From Pseudorasbora parva (lineage: Eukaryota > Chordata > Actinopteri > Cypriniformes > Gobionidae), in contig NC_090189.1 in assembly GCF_024679245.1 (NCBI RefSeq), forward strand, positions 37,380,389-37,444,388: a stretch of 64,000 nt of DNA, written 5' to 3'. The notes under the pieces are model-generated. The model saw only the letters and a list, made by a program, of their open reading frames with translations, did not search any database and was not told the origin of the DNA. This document shows positions 49,264-62,185 of this stretch, piece by piece. The translations under genes were made by a program, and so were the position numbers. Numbering within the stretch: the stretch's first letter is position 1; each line of letters begins with the position of its first letter.

Positions 49264-49699
49264 AGGGTTAAGTTAGTTCAGTTCAGTCAAAAATAAAATG
49301 TCTGTCATTAACTCCTCTCCCTAATGTCGCTCCACACCCGTAAGACCTCCGTTCATCTTAACACACAGTTTAAGATATTTTATATTTAGTCCGAGAGCGT
49401 ATGCAAGTGTATGCACACTATACTGTCCATGTCCAGAAAGGGAATAAAAACATCATCAAAGTAGTCAATATGAGACATCAGTGGGTTAATTAGAGTCTCT
49501 TGAAGCATCCAAAATACATTTGGGTCCAAAAATAACAAAAACTACGACTTTATTCAGCATTGGCTTCTCTTCACCGTTTGAATCTTTATTTGAGGATTGA
49601 ACACAAACACAGAAGAGAAGACAATGCTGAATAAAGTCGTAGTTTTTGTTATTTTTGGACTCAAATGTGATACATTTCATATTTGGCTGAACTAACCCT
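49264..49699. mobile_element. 436-bp TTAA fold-back MITE
   Basis: Ends agggttaagttagttc and gaactaaccct, with TTAA on both sides (49260-49263 and 49700-49703). The centre contains a strong inverted repeat (aaaataacaaaaactacgac at about 49528 against gtcgtagtttttgttatttt at about 49637). It is a short relative of the element at 53965-56520. It sits directly after the candidate small gene and would be in its 3' UTR. Confidence 0.87.
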
Positions 49700-49703
49700 T
49701 TAA

Positions 49704-50778
49704 TGTTAGTTATGCCACTGTTGGCTGCTGATGTTTAGTTGAACCATACATGGTTAATTCTACAGTTATTGTAAATTATAATGAATGTACCTTAACTACT
49801 TAATCAGTTGATGTGAACATTACTGATTTAATGGTTAATTGTAAATTTTGACATAATAAACTGTTCAACTTTATTGTATTTATGTGTGATTTGTGATAAA
49901 TGTATTTGATGCAGAGAACATTATTACATTTATTTGGTTTAAAATAGCAACATTTACATAATAATAGTGAGTAATATAAATTAATTCAACTAAGTAATTC
50001 AAAATGTCAAATGGACAAACATTATAAAATCTACTTAATTACTTCATAAGAGTAAATAATACAGATTTATAAAAAATTTCACAATAGTTATGCTCCTTTT
50101 AAAATTAAATTTACTTGATTACTTTTAATAAATACAACATGCTAAGTTAAATATAATTAAGTAACATTTACTTAATGTCTTTGCAAATGTTACATTTATA
50201 GTTAAGTACATTTTACTTGATATTGGCAAGTAAGTTGTACTTGATATCGCAGCAGTAAATTTTACTTAGAAAAACTGAGTGCAAATTGTTACAAAGATTT
50301 TATCAAGTAAATCTTACAAGTTGTTTTTATCAGTGAATTTGGTCATCGTGAACCTTAACCGTCTTACCTTTATGTCTAAAATACAGGCATTTCATTACCT
50401 TTGTTCTTGGTCTCCTAATAGAATTCTTGTTTATTTGTTGAGGCAATTTGATGCTGTTATTACAGACTATTAGGAAGAGGCCATTTAATTAGCTATTAGA
50501 ATGCTCTGTGGGCGATGTTCCCTTACCCACTCTCTGATGGACGCAGCTGTTCACAACGCCTTGTTCATATCAACAATTTTGTCTTATTTAAACAGTGCTG
50601 TTTACATGTGGCTGGACACTGAGAGACCATGGATGTGGACACAACCAAATATGAACAGATGTGAAAACAAGGGGGGTAGGGGGCTGCATTAAATTTTAAT
50701 TAAGGAAAGAAACCTGTACGTGGGGGTGAACGTTCCTCAAAAATTAGGCCCTTGAAAAAATTTGGAGAATTATCTCTT

Positions 50779-50809
<31 letters not shown>
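49704..50809. other. Intergenic, AT-rich, short TA run
   Basis: Words such as cttgatatcgcagcagtaaa near 50244 suggest an old dispersed repeat, with no boundary found. A TA run lies at 50779-50803. Confidence 0.45.
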
Positions 50810-52917
<2,108 letters not shown>

Positions 52918-52924
52918 TATATAT

Positions 52925-52972
52925 ACACTCACCCATAGGATTATTAGGAACACCATACTAATATGGTGTTTA
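52925..52972 (+). repeat. Terminal fragment of another Tc1-like family
   Basis: The words cactcacccataggattatt + aggaacaccatactaatatg are a Tc1-like terminus, related to the end of the relic at 2766. Nothing of the body follows. Confidence 0.7.
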
Positions 52973-53780
52973 AAAAACTCCTTTGGTAAACAAATTCTGC
53001 ACTATTTTGGAAAGATAGACATGAAGCATCAGGTTAGGAATGTGGAAACACCTGTATCCAAAAAGATGAAAACGTATGATATAAAAAGAAACAAAAACAC
53101 AAACAAGCATTTTGTGGGAATGCTTGTAAATCATACAGACCCAGAGAACAATCGTATTGCCAAGAAGAGTCTTTCAGTGCGCAGGTTTTAATGTTATTAT
53201 TATTGTTGTTATTTTAAAATACAATGAAGGTCAATTGGGTCAAAAGTTATTTTGGACCCCATTGATTTTCATAATGTAAAAAAAAAAAATCATACAGCTT
53301 TGTAAGGACATTCTGTTATCATGTACTTACTTTTATTTTGGGATAAATTATCCTTATCAGCATCCCTAACGCATTACTTTTTAAAAGAATGACCAAGGCG
53401 GCTCTTATTTGTGAATTTTATTTTTACATTTCTCCTGGCTCTCATGCCACAAACAGCAGATGGACGGAAACACTGTGCTGTTTTTTACATACTGTAGATC
53501 TTATGCTCAATCTGTCACAGGCACAAGCAGGTTTTTCTTCTCTGGCGCTGGCCGTGGGACTGGAAATGACGAGAGACTTATGACATGACATCATGTGATG
53601 CATGACAGTAATTGAACTTGAAGGTTGTTGATCCGACTCCTGCGTGATTACCTCAGCACGTCAAAAAACGGTCAGTCCTCAGAAAACAGCATGAGCACCT
53701 GAGACAGTTAGTGATGACTTTTATATCTACTGTCAGGCACATTGTACTGATTTGATTTGTCATGTCAGAAAACCATGCTG
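52973..53780. other. Intergenic, nothing recognised
   Basis: Mixed-composition DNA without recognised domains or repeats. Confidence 0.4.
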
Positions 53781-54399
53781 TTCACACTTTAGTTTAGGCT
53801 CCAATTCTCACTTTTAAACATTATCTAGGACTTTTGCCTCAATAAATGCTTGCTAAAGGGTTAGTTCACCCCCAAATTTAATTGATGTCATTAATGACTC
53901 ACCCTTATGTCGTCCAACACCCGTAAGACCTCCAACATCCTTAATCATACCTAATGCCCATTAAAGGGTTAGTTCACCCAAAAATGAAATTGATGTCATT
54001 AATGACTCACCCTAATGTCGTTCAACGAAACGCAACGGAACACAGTTTAAGATATTTTATATTTATTCCGAGAGATTCTGTCTCTCTATTGAAAACGTAT
54101 GCACAGTATACCGTCCCCTTCCAGAAGGACCAGAAAGGAAATAAAAACATCATCAAAGTAGTCCATATGTGACATCTCTGGGTTAGTTAGAATCTCTTGA
54201 AGCATCGAAAATACATTTTGGTCTCAAAATAACAAAAACTATGACTTTATTCAGCATTGTCTTCTCTTCCGGGTTTGTTTTCAGTCCTCAAACAAAGATT
54301 CGAATGGTTATGAATCATATCGAATCATATTGAATCAGTATAGATTCATGATTCAGACCGAGTGTCAAACTGCCAAACTACTGAAATCACGTGACACTG

Positions 54400-54949
54400 G
54401 TGCTGCGTTACAGTTCGTTTTTATCATGCCCTTCACTCAAAAACTCTCCTCCGTCTCGTTCACTCGGATGTGCGTCATTGCCTACGTTGCATGAGTGCCC
54501 ACTACTGGGGGAAACTTTGCAATGGACTGAACTGGAACGCCCTAAGCCCTTGATCACTTCGAATCCACTATGGAGTTGATTTATTATGTATTTTTTTCCT
54601 TTACAAAATTCTTTAATGCAGCATTCTATATGTATATGGATGTGTTTGGGTTCTTTTAAATGTTTTTTAAAATATCATAGAGTTGTTTGTGGTGGGGTAA
54701 ATTAAACGCGATATGCGGTGACGTCACAATCGCGTTGCATTGTGGTATATGAAGCTGCCTGAAGTGTACATATGAAGAAGACTCGTTCACTCGGTCAAAA
54801 TCGAGGGAGCAAGGGTCTGTCCATATAAACTTCCCTTGTCCACTTCACGAAGTGGAACGCACTTCAAAATGGCGGCGGGGATTCCCCCAAGGGGAAGTGC
54901 TTAGGGAAGTTTGCAAGTCCGTGTTTTAAAGTGGAGTGGAACGCAGCAC
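54400..54949. mobile_element. Element with GTGCTGCGTT termini in the fold-back loop
   Basis: Ends gtgctgcgttacag and gagtggaacgcagcac are inverted. Inside, agtggaacgcacttc and cggcggggattcccccaagg are CpG-containing. No clear target duplication was found, so the superfamily is open. Confidence 0.6.
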
Positions 54950-55226
54950 GGCTATCTCAATCAAGAATCAATACGCTGATTCAATATGATTCATAACCGT
55001 TTGAATCTTTGTTTGAGGTTTGGAAACAAACCCGGAAGAATAGACCATGCTGAATAAAGTCTACTAATGAAGTATTTTTTGTTATTTTGAGACCAAAAAG
55101 AGATTCTAACTGACCCAGAGATGTCCCATATGGACTACTTTGATGATGTTTTTATTTCCTTTCTGGTCCTTCTGGAAGGGGACGGTATACTGTGCATACG
55201 TTTTCAATGGAGAGGCAGAATCTTAA

Positions 55227-56434
55227 AGCTACACTGTGTGATATTTTCCCCCATCTAGTGGTGAAAAGGTATATGACCAGCCAGTGAATAATAGTTTCTG
55301 TTCCTCTCAATTTCGATTTCGTTTCAACTCCTACGGTGGCCGATTTAGTCATGGCTTCCAGTTCGACCTCTTCGGTGAGTGTTGCTTCAACTGATGAGGT
55401 TACTTTTGCAAACTATTATAATTTGCAGTTATTTAATTTACCAAATGATCTATGATCAAATTAATCTATGTAAAATGAATAATAGTTTTACGTTTTCGTT
55501 ATTTTTTACCATTTCATTGCTAACATCAGCTATCAGGTTCCCAGACGAATGCAAGCTAATCTTAGTAAAGTAACTTTTATCAGTGCTATCGTTATTCTGT
55601 ATATTGTACGACATCACTAGCGTAAGGCAAACAAATTATAATGCAATTAAAATATTAATCTCATGTTATCCGTCATAGAACATGGATTTATGTTATAAGG
55701 TAAACAATACTTTTTCATCATTGACGCGAGGAAAACTATCCTAGACGTCGTTCTAGTGTTATGCACAGCACACCATGATATAATTAGCCAAGCAACAATA
55801 AACCTTCCAATGTACACACATAGGCTGAATTAATATTACCTGTCGAGAAGAAAGCAGGCAACGTCGGCGTTCTTTTTAAAATCGTTGCTCCTCATGAGCT
55901 CTTTCCATCTTGGAAAGGCCACTCCAATATTTACTTTTGTCTTGTTGATTTGCCTGTTGCGTTGCCGTCTTAATTCTCTTTTCCGCTTCCTTTGCGACTC
56001 TGGAACACATCCCGCAATATTACTAGGTCCCCGACCCGGGTCGAATTCGGTAATCAGTTCCGGGACGTGGTTGCTTTCAAACAGACGTGCAGTGTGAAAG
56101 GGGCTTAAGAGTGATCCTCCATCATCATATAGCAGCCTCAAACAATCCCCCTCTTCACATTCGACACAGTGCCATCGAGTGTAAAAACGCGAAAAGTGAA
56201 GCTTGAATTTACGGGTATGTCCCTCTTTGGCAAATGTACTTAAAAGATGGAGGAGCAACATGGCGACCGCCATTTGAACCCTTACCCTCTATGTATTTTC
56301 AATGGTATATTATAAAATTACGAGAACACATTATTACTTGAAAGAAGTAAATATACATTAATGAGCACATATATTTTTGAAAGAACTAAGTGATTTTAGC
56401 TAAGAATAAACTAAAAAAGTTACACAGTGTAGCT
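55227..56434. mobile_element. TTAA element with inward-facing first exons at both ends
   Basis: Ends agctacactgtgtgata and gttacacagtgtagct are inverted and flanked by TTAA (55223-55226 and 56435-56438). Near the left end a plus-strand ATG (55351) opens MASSSTSS and runs into a gtgagt donor at 55375. Near the right end a minus-strand ATG (56273) opens a 144-codon exon with a gtaata donor at 55839. The body between the two donors is AT-rich intron-like DNA. This looks like an internally deleted larger element that had two genes or a gene plus a captured exon. Confidence 0.8.
55840..56273 (-). CDS. Transposon-borne first coding exon, unknown product
   Basis: ATG 56273 starts MAVAMLLLHLLSTFAKEGHT. 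Around residues 35-45 there is a Cys cluster (HCVECEEGDC), and at about 90-115 a very basic stretch (SQRKRKRELRRQRNRQINK), followed by NIGVAFPRWKELMRSNDFKK and a terminal ACFLLD. The exon ends in phase 2 at CTCGACAG|gtaata. Architecture (short hydrophobic start, Cys pairs, basic region, 'IG-AF-RWKEL' helix) resembles N-terminal parts of uncharacterised fish transposon proteins, but I cannot name the domain. The frame is open across all 144 codons, which is unusual among the coding relics here. Confidence 0.5.
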
Positions 56435-56529
56435 TTAAACTGTGTTCCGTTGTGTTTCGTTGAACGACATTAGGGTGAGTCATTAATGACATCAATTTCA
56501 TTTTTGGGTGAACTAACCCTTTAATGGCA

Positions 56530-57024
56530 TCATGGAGTGGAATCATATTAGGTATGATTAAGGATGCAGAATATGATCATGAATGAAGATGTGATTTGTA
56601 AGTGCTAATAAATGTCCTGGTAATATGCATGCTAATGAGCAACTAATAGTGAGAATTAGACCCTGAACTAAAGTGTTACCAAACATTTAATAATCAACAT
56701 GTTTAAATATTTTAGGGAAGATTAAAAAGTAACAAGCAATATCTGAAGTATCAAAATGATCCCCTTAAATAGGGAACTCCTCTACCTGTTATGTTGGGGT
56801 TAAAAGCAAGAAGAGTAGAGATTAGATCTAATTGCCAGCAGGACTTTATTTCCCGAAACACAGAGCTGGTGGAGAAGATCAGGGTGGAGCCTGAGGGATG
56901 GAAGCGCAGGGCCTGTCCGAAAACCCACACTTGCGGTCTTGGTCACTTGAGAGTGCTCGCACGCAATCAGGGAGTAAGTGCGCAAAACCATCCCAGGTCT
57001 CAAAAATGCCAAAGCCCAGTGCCC
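56530..57024. other. Right flank of the nested MITE, then unassigned
   Basis: Up to about 56685 it is the right half of the host MITE. Beyond that no feature was recognised. Confidence 0.45.
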
Positions 57025-57028
57025 TTAA

Positions 57029-57464
57029 AGGGATAGTTCACCCAAAGATTAAAATTAGCCCATGATTTGCTCACCCTCAAGCAATAGGAGTATAAGACAT
57101 TCTTATTTCAGACGAATACTTGTTGACTCACTTCCTTTTCAGGCAATGACTTAAAAAAGGCAGCATATGTGCATGAAGTTACCTCAGGAAACAGCGCAAA
57201 CAGTTAAATGATCTATAGCACAATAAAGCAAGCTTTGGTGAGAGCTAAACAAATGTTTAACTGCTGCAATATTCATTTCTGATCGCACGTGAAGGCAGCC
57301 TCAGTCTCAGGGTTTTTTTGTATTGTTTTTTTAGTCAGTGGTCATGAAAACGATTTGAGTACCAACATTATTTTGTGTTCTGCAGAAGGTAGAATGTCAA
57401 ACAGGTTTGAAATAACATGAGAATGCAAAGGATGACAGAATTTTCATTTTTGGGTGAACAATTT
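57029..57464. mobile_element. TTAA element of the 'gatagttcaccc' type
   Basis: Starts agggatagttcacccaaag and ends ttttcatttttgggtgaaca, with TTAA flanks (57025-57028 and 57465-57468 region). The right terminus has mutated. No coding content. Confidence 0.78.
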
Positions 57465-57468
57465 TTAA

Positions 57469-58184
57469 GCCAACAAAATGATATTTTTACATTTGATGAA
57501 GAATAGTTTAAGTGTGAAATGCACAAAAATGTATGACAGAGAATCAAAATAATTTAGGAGGTGAATTGAACCTCTGGTTAATCTTCAATTTTTTAATGGC
57601 TACTCGATCAGTTTTCATGATTTTTAATTGTAGGCAATTCAGGCCTGCAGTCAAACCAAAATGTATTCCGACACCTTACACATTTTCTCACATTATCACA
57701 GTTTATTCGCTATAGTTTAGAAAACAGTAATAAGATATGACAATAACTCAGAGTTTAAATGTATAAGAACAAATTAATCTTGATAATGTCAGATAATTTT
57801 GATAGAAAGAGATGTAATGTATTACAATCAACCAATCAGCTGTGATATTTAATAGATAATTTTCTATTAATAGATAATAGATAAAAATGTAGATAATGCC
57901 AATTTAGGTCAACCAAGCTTAATTTTGTTGCATTAGCAATTAGAGAAAGAAAAAAAAACCTCTTCAGCAAAACATAGTGAGGTCAAAGTGTTTGAATAAT
58001 TTTGGTCTCAAATTTGTATACATTTTACTGGTAGTCACTGTATGAAGAATGTTTAATATGTCACATTTTACTTTATTTTGCTATCCTCACTTCCATAAAT
58101 GAACTATAGTGTCCTGCACCCACTAGTAAAAAATATAAAGAAATGCTGCTGCTGTCAGAATACATTTTTGGTTTGAATGTACAG

Positions 58185-58221
<37 letters not shown>

Positions 58222-58318
58222 TTCCCCTCTTCTCATAAGGTTCACCTTCTTTCTCTTTTCAAAAATGGACATTCAGCTGTCAGGTAGATAAATATTTGAA
58301 CAGCTACTTTTCAATGTA
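57469..58318. other. Intergenic, nothing recognised; short CA run
   Basis: AT-rich with a CA run at 58191-58214. No gene was recognised. Confidence 0.45.
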
Positions 58319-58454
58319 ATCTTCTCTTCTCTTCTCTTCTCTTCTCTTCTCTTCTCTTCTCTTCTCTTCTCTTCTCTTCTCTTCTCTTCTCTTCTCTCTT
58401 CTCTTCTCTTCTCTTCTCTTCTCTTCTCTTCTCTTCTCTTCTCTTCTCTTCTCT
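58319..58454. repeat. (TTCTC)n pentanucleotide array
   Basis: About 27 tandem cttct units with one interruption near 58397. The REEKR-rich frame on the minus strand is its translation, not a gene. Confidence 0.97.
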
Positions 58455-58469
58455 GAATATGTCCATTAA

Positions 58470-58704
58470 GCATTTATCTGCTTACCCCAAGGGCACCCAA
58501 ACATGTAGGTGTGTTTGTTTCTTCAGTAGAACACAAATGAAGATTTTTAACTCAAACCGTTGCTCATGTAATGCATGTCAATGGGGTTTAATTAGAATTA
58601 GTCCCCTTGACCTGCATTATATGAGCAACGGTTGGAGTTAAAAAAATCTTCATCTAACATAAGCAGATAAACATAAAATTTTCATTTTTGGGTGAACTAT
58701 CCCT
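58470..58704. mobile_element. TTAA element, 'tagttcacccaaaaatg' family
   Basis: Right end catttttgggtgaactatccct next to TTAA (58705-58708); left side catttatctgcttacc next to ttaa (58466-58469). The centre is a palindrome around 58590 (aatgcatgtcaa / ttgacctgcatta). Same family as 11448-11640. Confidence 0.75.
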
Positions 58705-58708
58705 TTAA

Positions 58709-60363
58709 ACCAGACAAAACAATATGCGAGGGGTCCCTCTGCATTCCTATACATTTTCTCTTTTCTTTCTCTCTCAGCAGGGAGCGCGTTGGCCCTGCAT
58801 CGTGTAGGTTAGAATCCTTGCCTGGGCAGGCAGGGCAACCATGTGTGACAGAGGGCCACTCATTAAATAATGTAGAATGGAGAGTTCATCCAAGGCGCTG
58901 TCATAGCGTGTTACATAGATGAGTGCTTTGTGTACTATACAGCTTCCATACCACATTCCCCCATGCCTACGGAGCTCCAATTACTTCTAGATTTGTTCAG
59001 GAAAAAAGAGGACAGCTAGGCATATGCTACTTTTAACAAAATATCGTCAGTAAAACACTCTCCCACCCCAATTCTCATTACTTTAATGCGAAAAACGAAC
59101 AGGCCTATATCTTTTTTTAAATTGTAAAATATGTATGTATGAATTAGGGTTGTATATAGGGTTTGTTCATAAAAATTGTATTAGTCATTTTTACTGTAAT
59201 ACAATAAAAAAATCACAATTACAATAATGAGAATCTAATAAGAATCATCATAATGAATAAAGCTCTAAATAAGACCTACTTTTCTTTATATAATATAATT
59301 TCTTATGAATTAAATGTAATATAATGCAATATAATATGATGTATAATAAAATGTAAAAGTTGTTATTTAAAAAAATATGTGATTATATGGTTTGACATTT
59401 AGTATTTCTGTGACGAGCGAGAGCCGTGATTACAATTTCATTTTATTGGAATGAGAGAGGTTTGATTATTGAAAAGATGGGACTTTTTTTGGGCTTCAAA
59501 TTTTGGACTGCCATTCACTGTCAATAAAAAGCTTGAAAGAGCCAGGACATTTTTTAATATTGTCTAAAAGAACACTGTCATATATATTTTCATTTTTGGG
59601 TGAACTATCCCTTTAAGTCAAATGTATATCTCGGATAAAATGCTAACCATAAAGCAACACTTTAAAAATTCTGCCATAGGTCTCTGTCAAGAGACCTACA
59701 GCAACATTAATATTTTTGCAGCTCTTTCTGGCAAATCTCATGTACTTTAACAGGTTTATGCTTTTATATTTCTGTAGAATATAATAATGAATTCATGCGT
59801 TAAGAGAAACTGGGTATAAAGTATTTAATGTGCATTGTTAATGTTAACTGAACTTTAAGTGTGTAGATTATGATAAGGGGTACACTGACTGAAATGTTAC
59901 TGAAAAGCCTTTTTGATGCTTTTGAAATGTCATTCACTAGGATGTGGGCCATTTGCACCAGCTGGAAGTAGTCTTAAAGGAGTTCACCATCTGTGGACAA
60001 AAATATACTACGCAAATAAGTGAATACAAACCCCTGTGGCTACATTTTGTGCATATAGTTCAAATTTAATTATTTGACAGATTATTTTTTTATCCAAATC
60101 AATTTACAATCTAGGCTATATGTTTTATCATTTTATGCATTCCATGGGAATCGAGCCTATAATCATTATATTGCTAACATGCATTCTCAGCATTGCCACA
60201 AGGGGTGTTATAGCGTGAATTAATGTAAATTAGGCTGTGTTTACACTTATATTCACATCTGACACAGATCAGAATTTGTTGCACACGTATAAACGCAAAC
60301 AAAAGTAGAAATAGGTTAGAGATCAGTTCTGAGCCTCTTCTAAATGTGGTTTTAAATCAGGTA
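58709..60363. other. Intergenic, one repeat end
   Basis: A solitary right end catttttgggtgaactatccc (59590-59610) belongs to the TTAA family. Otherwise AT-rich and unassigned. Confidence 0.45.
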
Positions 60364-61010
60364 CAGTCCACCCAGAAAGTATTCACAGCGCTTCACCTTT
60401 TCCACATTTTGTTGTTACAGCCTTTTTCCAAAATGCATTAAATTAATTATTTTACTCAAATTTCTGCAAACAATACCCCATAATGGCAATGTAAAAGAAG
60501 GTGTAAAGGTCCCAATAAGCACAGTGGCCTCCATAATCCATAAATGGAAGAAGTTTGGAACCACCGGGACTCTTCCTAGAGCCCGCCGCCCAGCCAAACT
60601 GAGCGATCAGAGAAGGGTGTAAGTCAGGGAGATGACCATCTCTGCAGCACTCCACCAATCAGGCCTATATTGAGTTGCCAGACAGAAGCTACTTCTCAGT
60701 AAAAGGCCACCTGGAGTTTGCCAAAGGTACCTGAAGGACTTTCAGACCATGAGAAACAAATTTCTCTGGTCTGATGAAATAATTTTTTTTACTCTTTGGC
60801 CTGAATGGCAAGTGTCATTTCTGGAGGAAACCAGGCACCGCTCACCACCTAGCCAATACCATCCTGAAAGTGAAGCATAGTGGTGGCAGCATCATGCTGT
60901 GGGGATGTTTTTCAGCGGCAAGAACTGGGAGACTAGTCAGGATCGAGGGAAAGATAAATGCAGCAATGTACAGAGACATCCTTGATGAAAACCTGCTTCA
61001 TTGCACTCTG
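60364..61010 (+). pseudogene. Tc1-like transposase relic, 3'-truncated at the gypsy junction
   Basis: Left end cagtccacccagaaagtatt after TA. The body includes VSTIIHKWKKFGTTGTLP-like sequence around 60515-60570 and, in one clean frame from 60870, [19 protein letters not shown] and [15 protein letters not shown] large deletion has removed the ATG region, and homology ends at about 61010 where gypsy sequence begins. Same family as 44690-46438, opposite strand. Confidence 0.82.
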
Positions 61011-62185
61011 GACCGATCAGACTGTACAGGGAGTAACCAGGTGTTCGGATGGATCAAATATATGAGATAATGAATCGGGTTTGATGTTCTTGGAACCCAG
61101 GCGGTACGAGAGAGTAAAGTCAAAACGTCCGGAAAAAAAAGTGCCCACGGAGCCTGCCTGGAGTTGAGTCTTTTGGCAGATCTAATATATTCAAGGTTCT
61201 TACGATCGGTCCAGACGATAAAAGGTACCCCCGACCCCTCTAACCAATGGCGCCACTTCTCTAACGCTAACTTGACAGCCAACAACTCTCTGTTACCAAT
61301 GTCATAGTTATGTTCGGCGGGTGATAAATGATGGGAGAAAAACGTACAAGGGTGCATCTTGTTGTCTGAAGAAGCGTGCTGGGAGAGAACTGCACCTACC
61401 CCCACCTCTGAAGCGTCGACCTCCACCACGAACTGACGTGTGGTATCAGTGGCGACTAAGATGGAAGCGGAAACAAAGCGACCTTTGAGGTTGGAAAATA
61501 CAGCCTCAGCTGTATTCAACCACCTGAACCTCGTTCTGGGGGAGGTCAAGGCAGTCAGAGGTGTGGCTAGTTGGCTGAAGTTGCGGAAAAAAAACGCAGA
61601 TAGAAGTTGGCAAAATCCAGAAAATGCTGTAGGGCCTTACAGGAATCTGGACTTGGCCAATCTATCACAGCCTTAACTTTGTCAGGGTCCATGCGCACTC
61701 CCTCAGAAGAGACGATGTAAACTAGGAAGGAAAATCGCATTTCTTCGCCTTGACAAAAAGGCCATTCTGTAGCAGCCCCTGAAGCACTCATCTGGCATGT
61801 TGAACGTGTTCCTGGAGAGACAAAGAAAAAATCAATATGTCATCCAGGTAAACATATATGAACTGGTCAACAATGTCTCTCAACACGTCATTGACGAGTG
61901 CCTGAAAAACCGCTGCAGAGTTAGAAAGGCCGAAAGGCATAACCAAGTATTCAAAATGCCCCCTGTTAAACGCGGTTTTCCATTCATCCCCCTTCCTTAT
62001 GCGAACCAAATGATAGGCATTACGTAAATCCAAGGATACGTATTCTTTACCGTGATGTTGTTCAGCTCTCTGTAATCAATACAAGGTCGCAGATAACCAT
62101 CCCTCTTGCCCACAAAAAAGAACCCCGTCCCCGCTGGAGAAGAGGAAGGTTGGATGAATCCGGCCGCTAGAGAATCAGAAATATA

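Larger units (their letters stand above)
53965..56520. mobile_element. TTAA fold-back element with about 0.4-kb arms and two further insertions
   Basis: Ends agggttagttcacccaaaaatg and catttttgggtgaactaaccct, flanked by TTAA (53961-53964 and 56521-56524). The arms (53965-54330; 54985-55222 plus 56435-56520) mirror each other through gacctcaaaat-type and cagtataccgtccccttcc words. Two other elements interrupt it: 54400-54949 near the centre and 55227-56434 in the right arm. It belongs with the short copy at 49264-49699. Confidence 0.85.
53781..56685. mobile_element. Common fish MITE (cactttagttyagg) opened by nested TTAA elements
   Basis: The left end cacactttagtttaggctcc and right end ctgaactaaagtgttac are inverted. 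Next inwards, ccaattctcac/gtgagaatta and ccttaatcatacctaatgcc/ggtatgattaagg also pair. The element would be only about 200 bp without the insert at 53965-56520. A short second left end of the TTAA family (53857-53940) lies in its left part. Confidence 0.7.

Noticed and set aside
58273..58473. Arg/Glu/Lys-rich ORF (REEKR repeats)
   Set aside because: Translation of the TTCTC pentanucleotide array.
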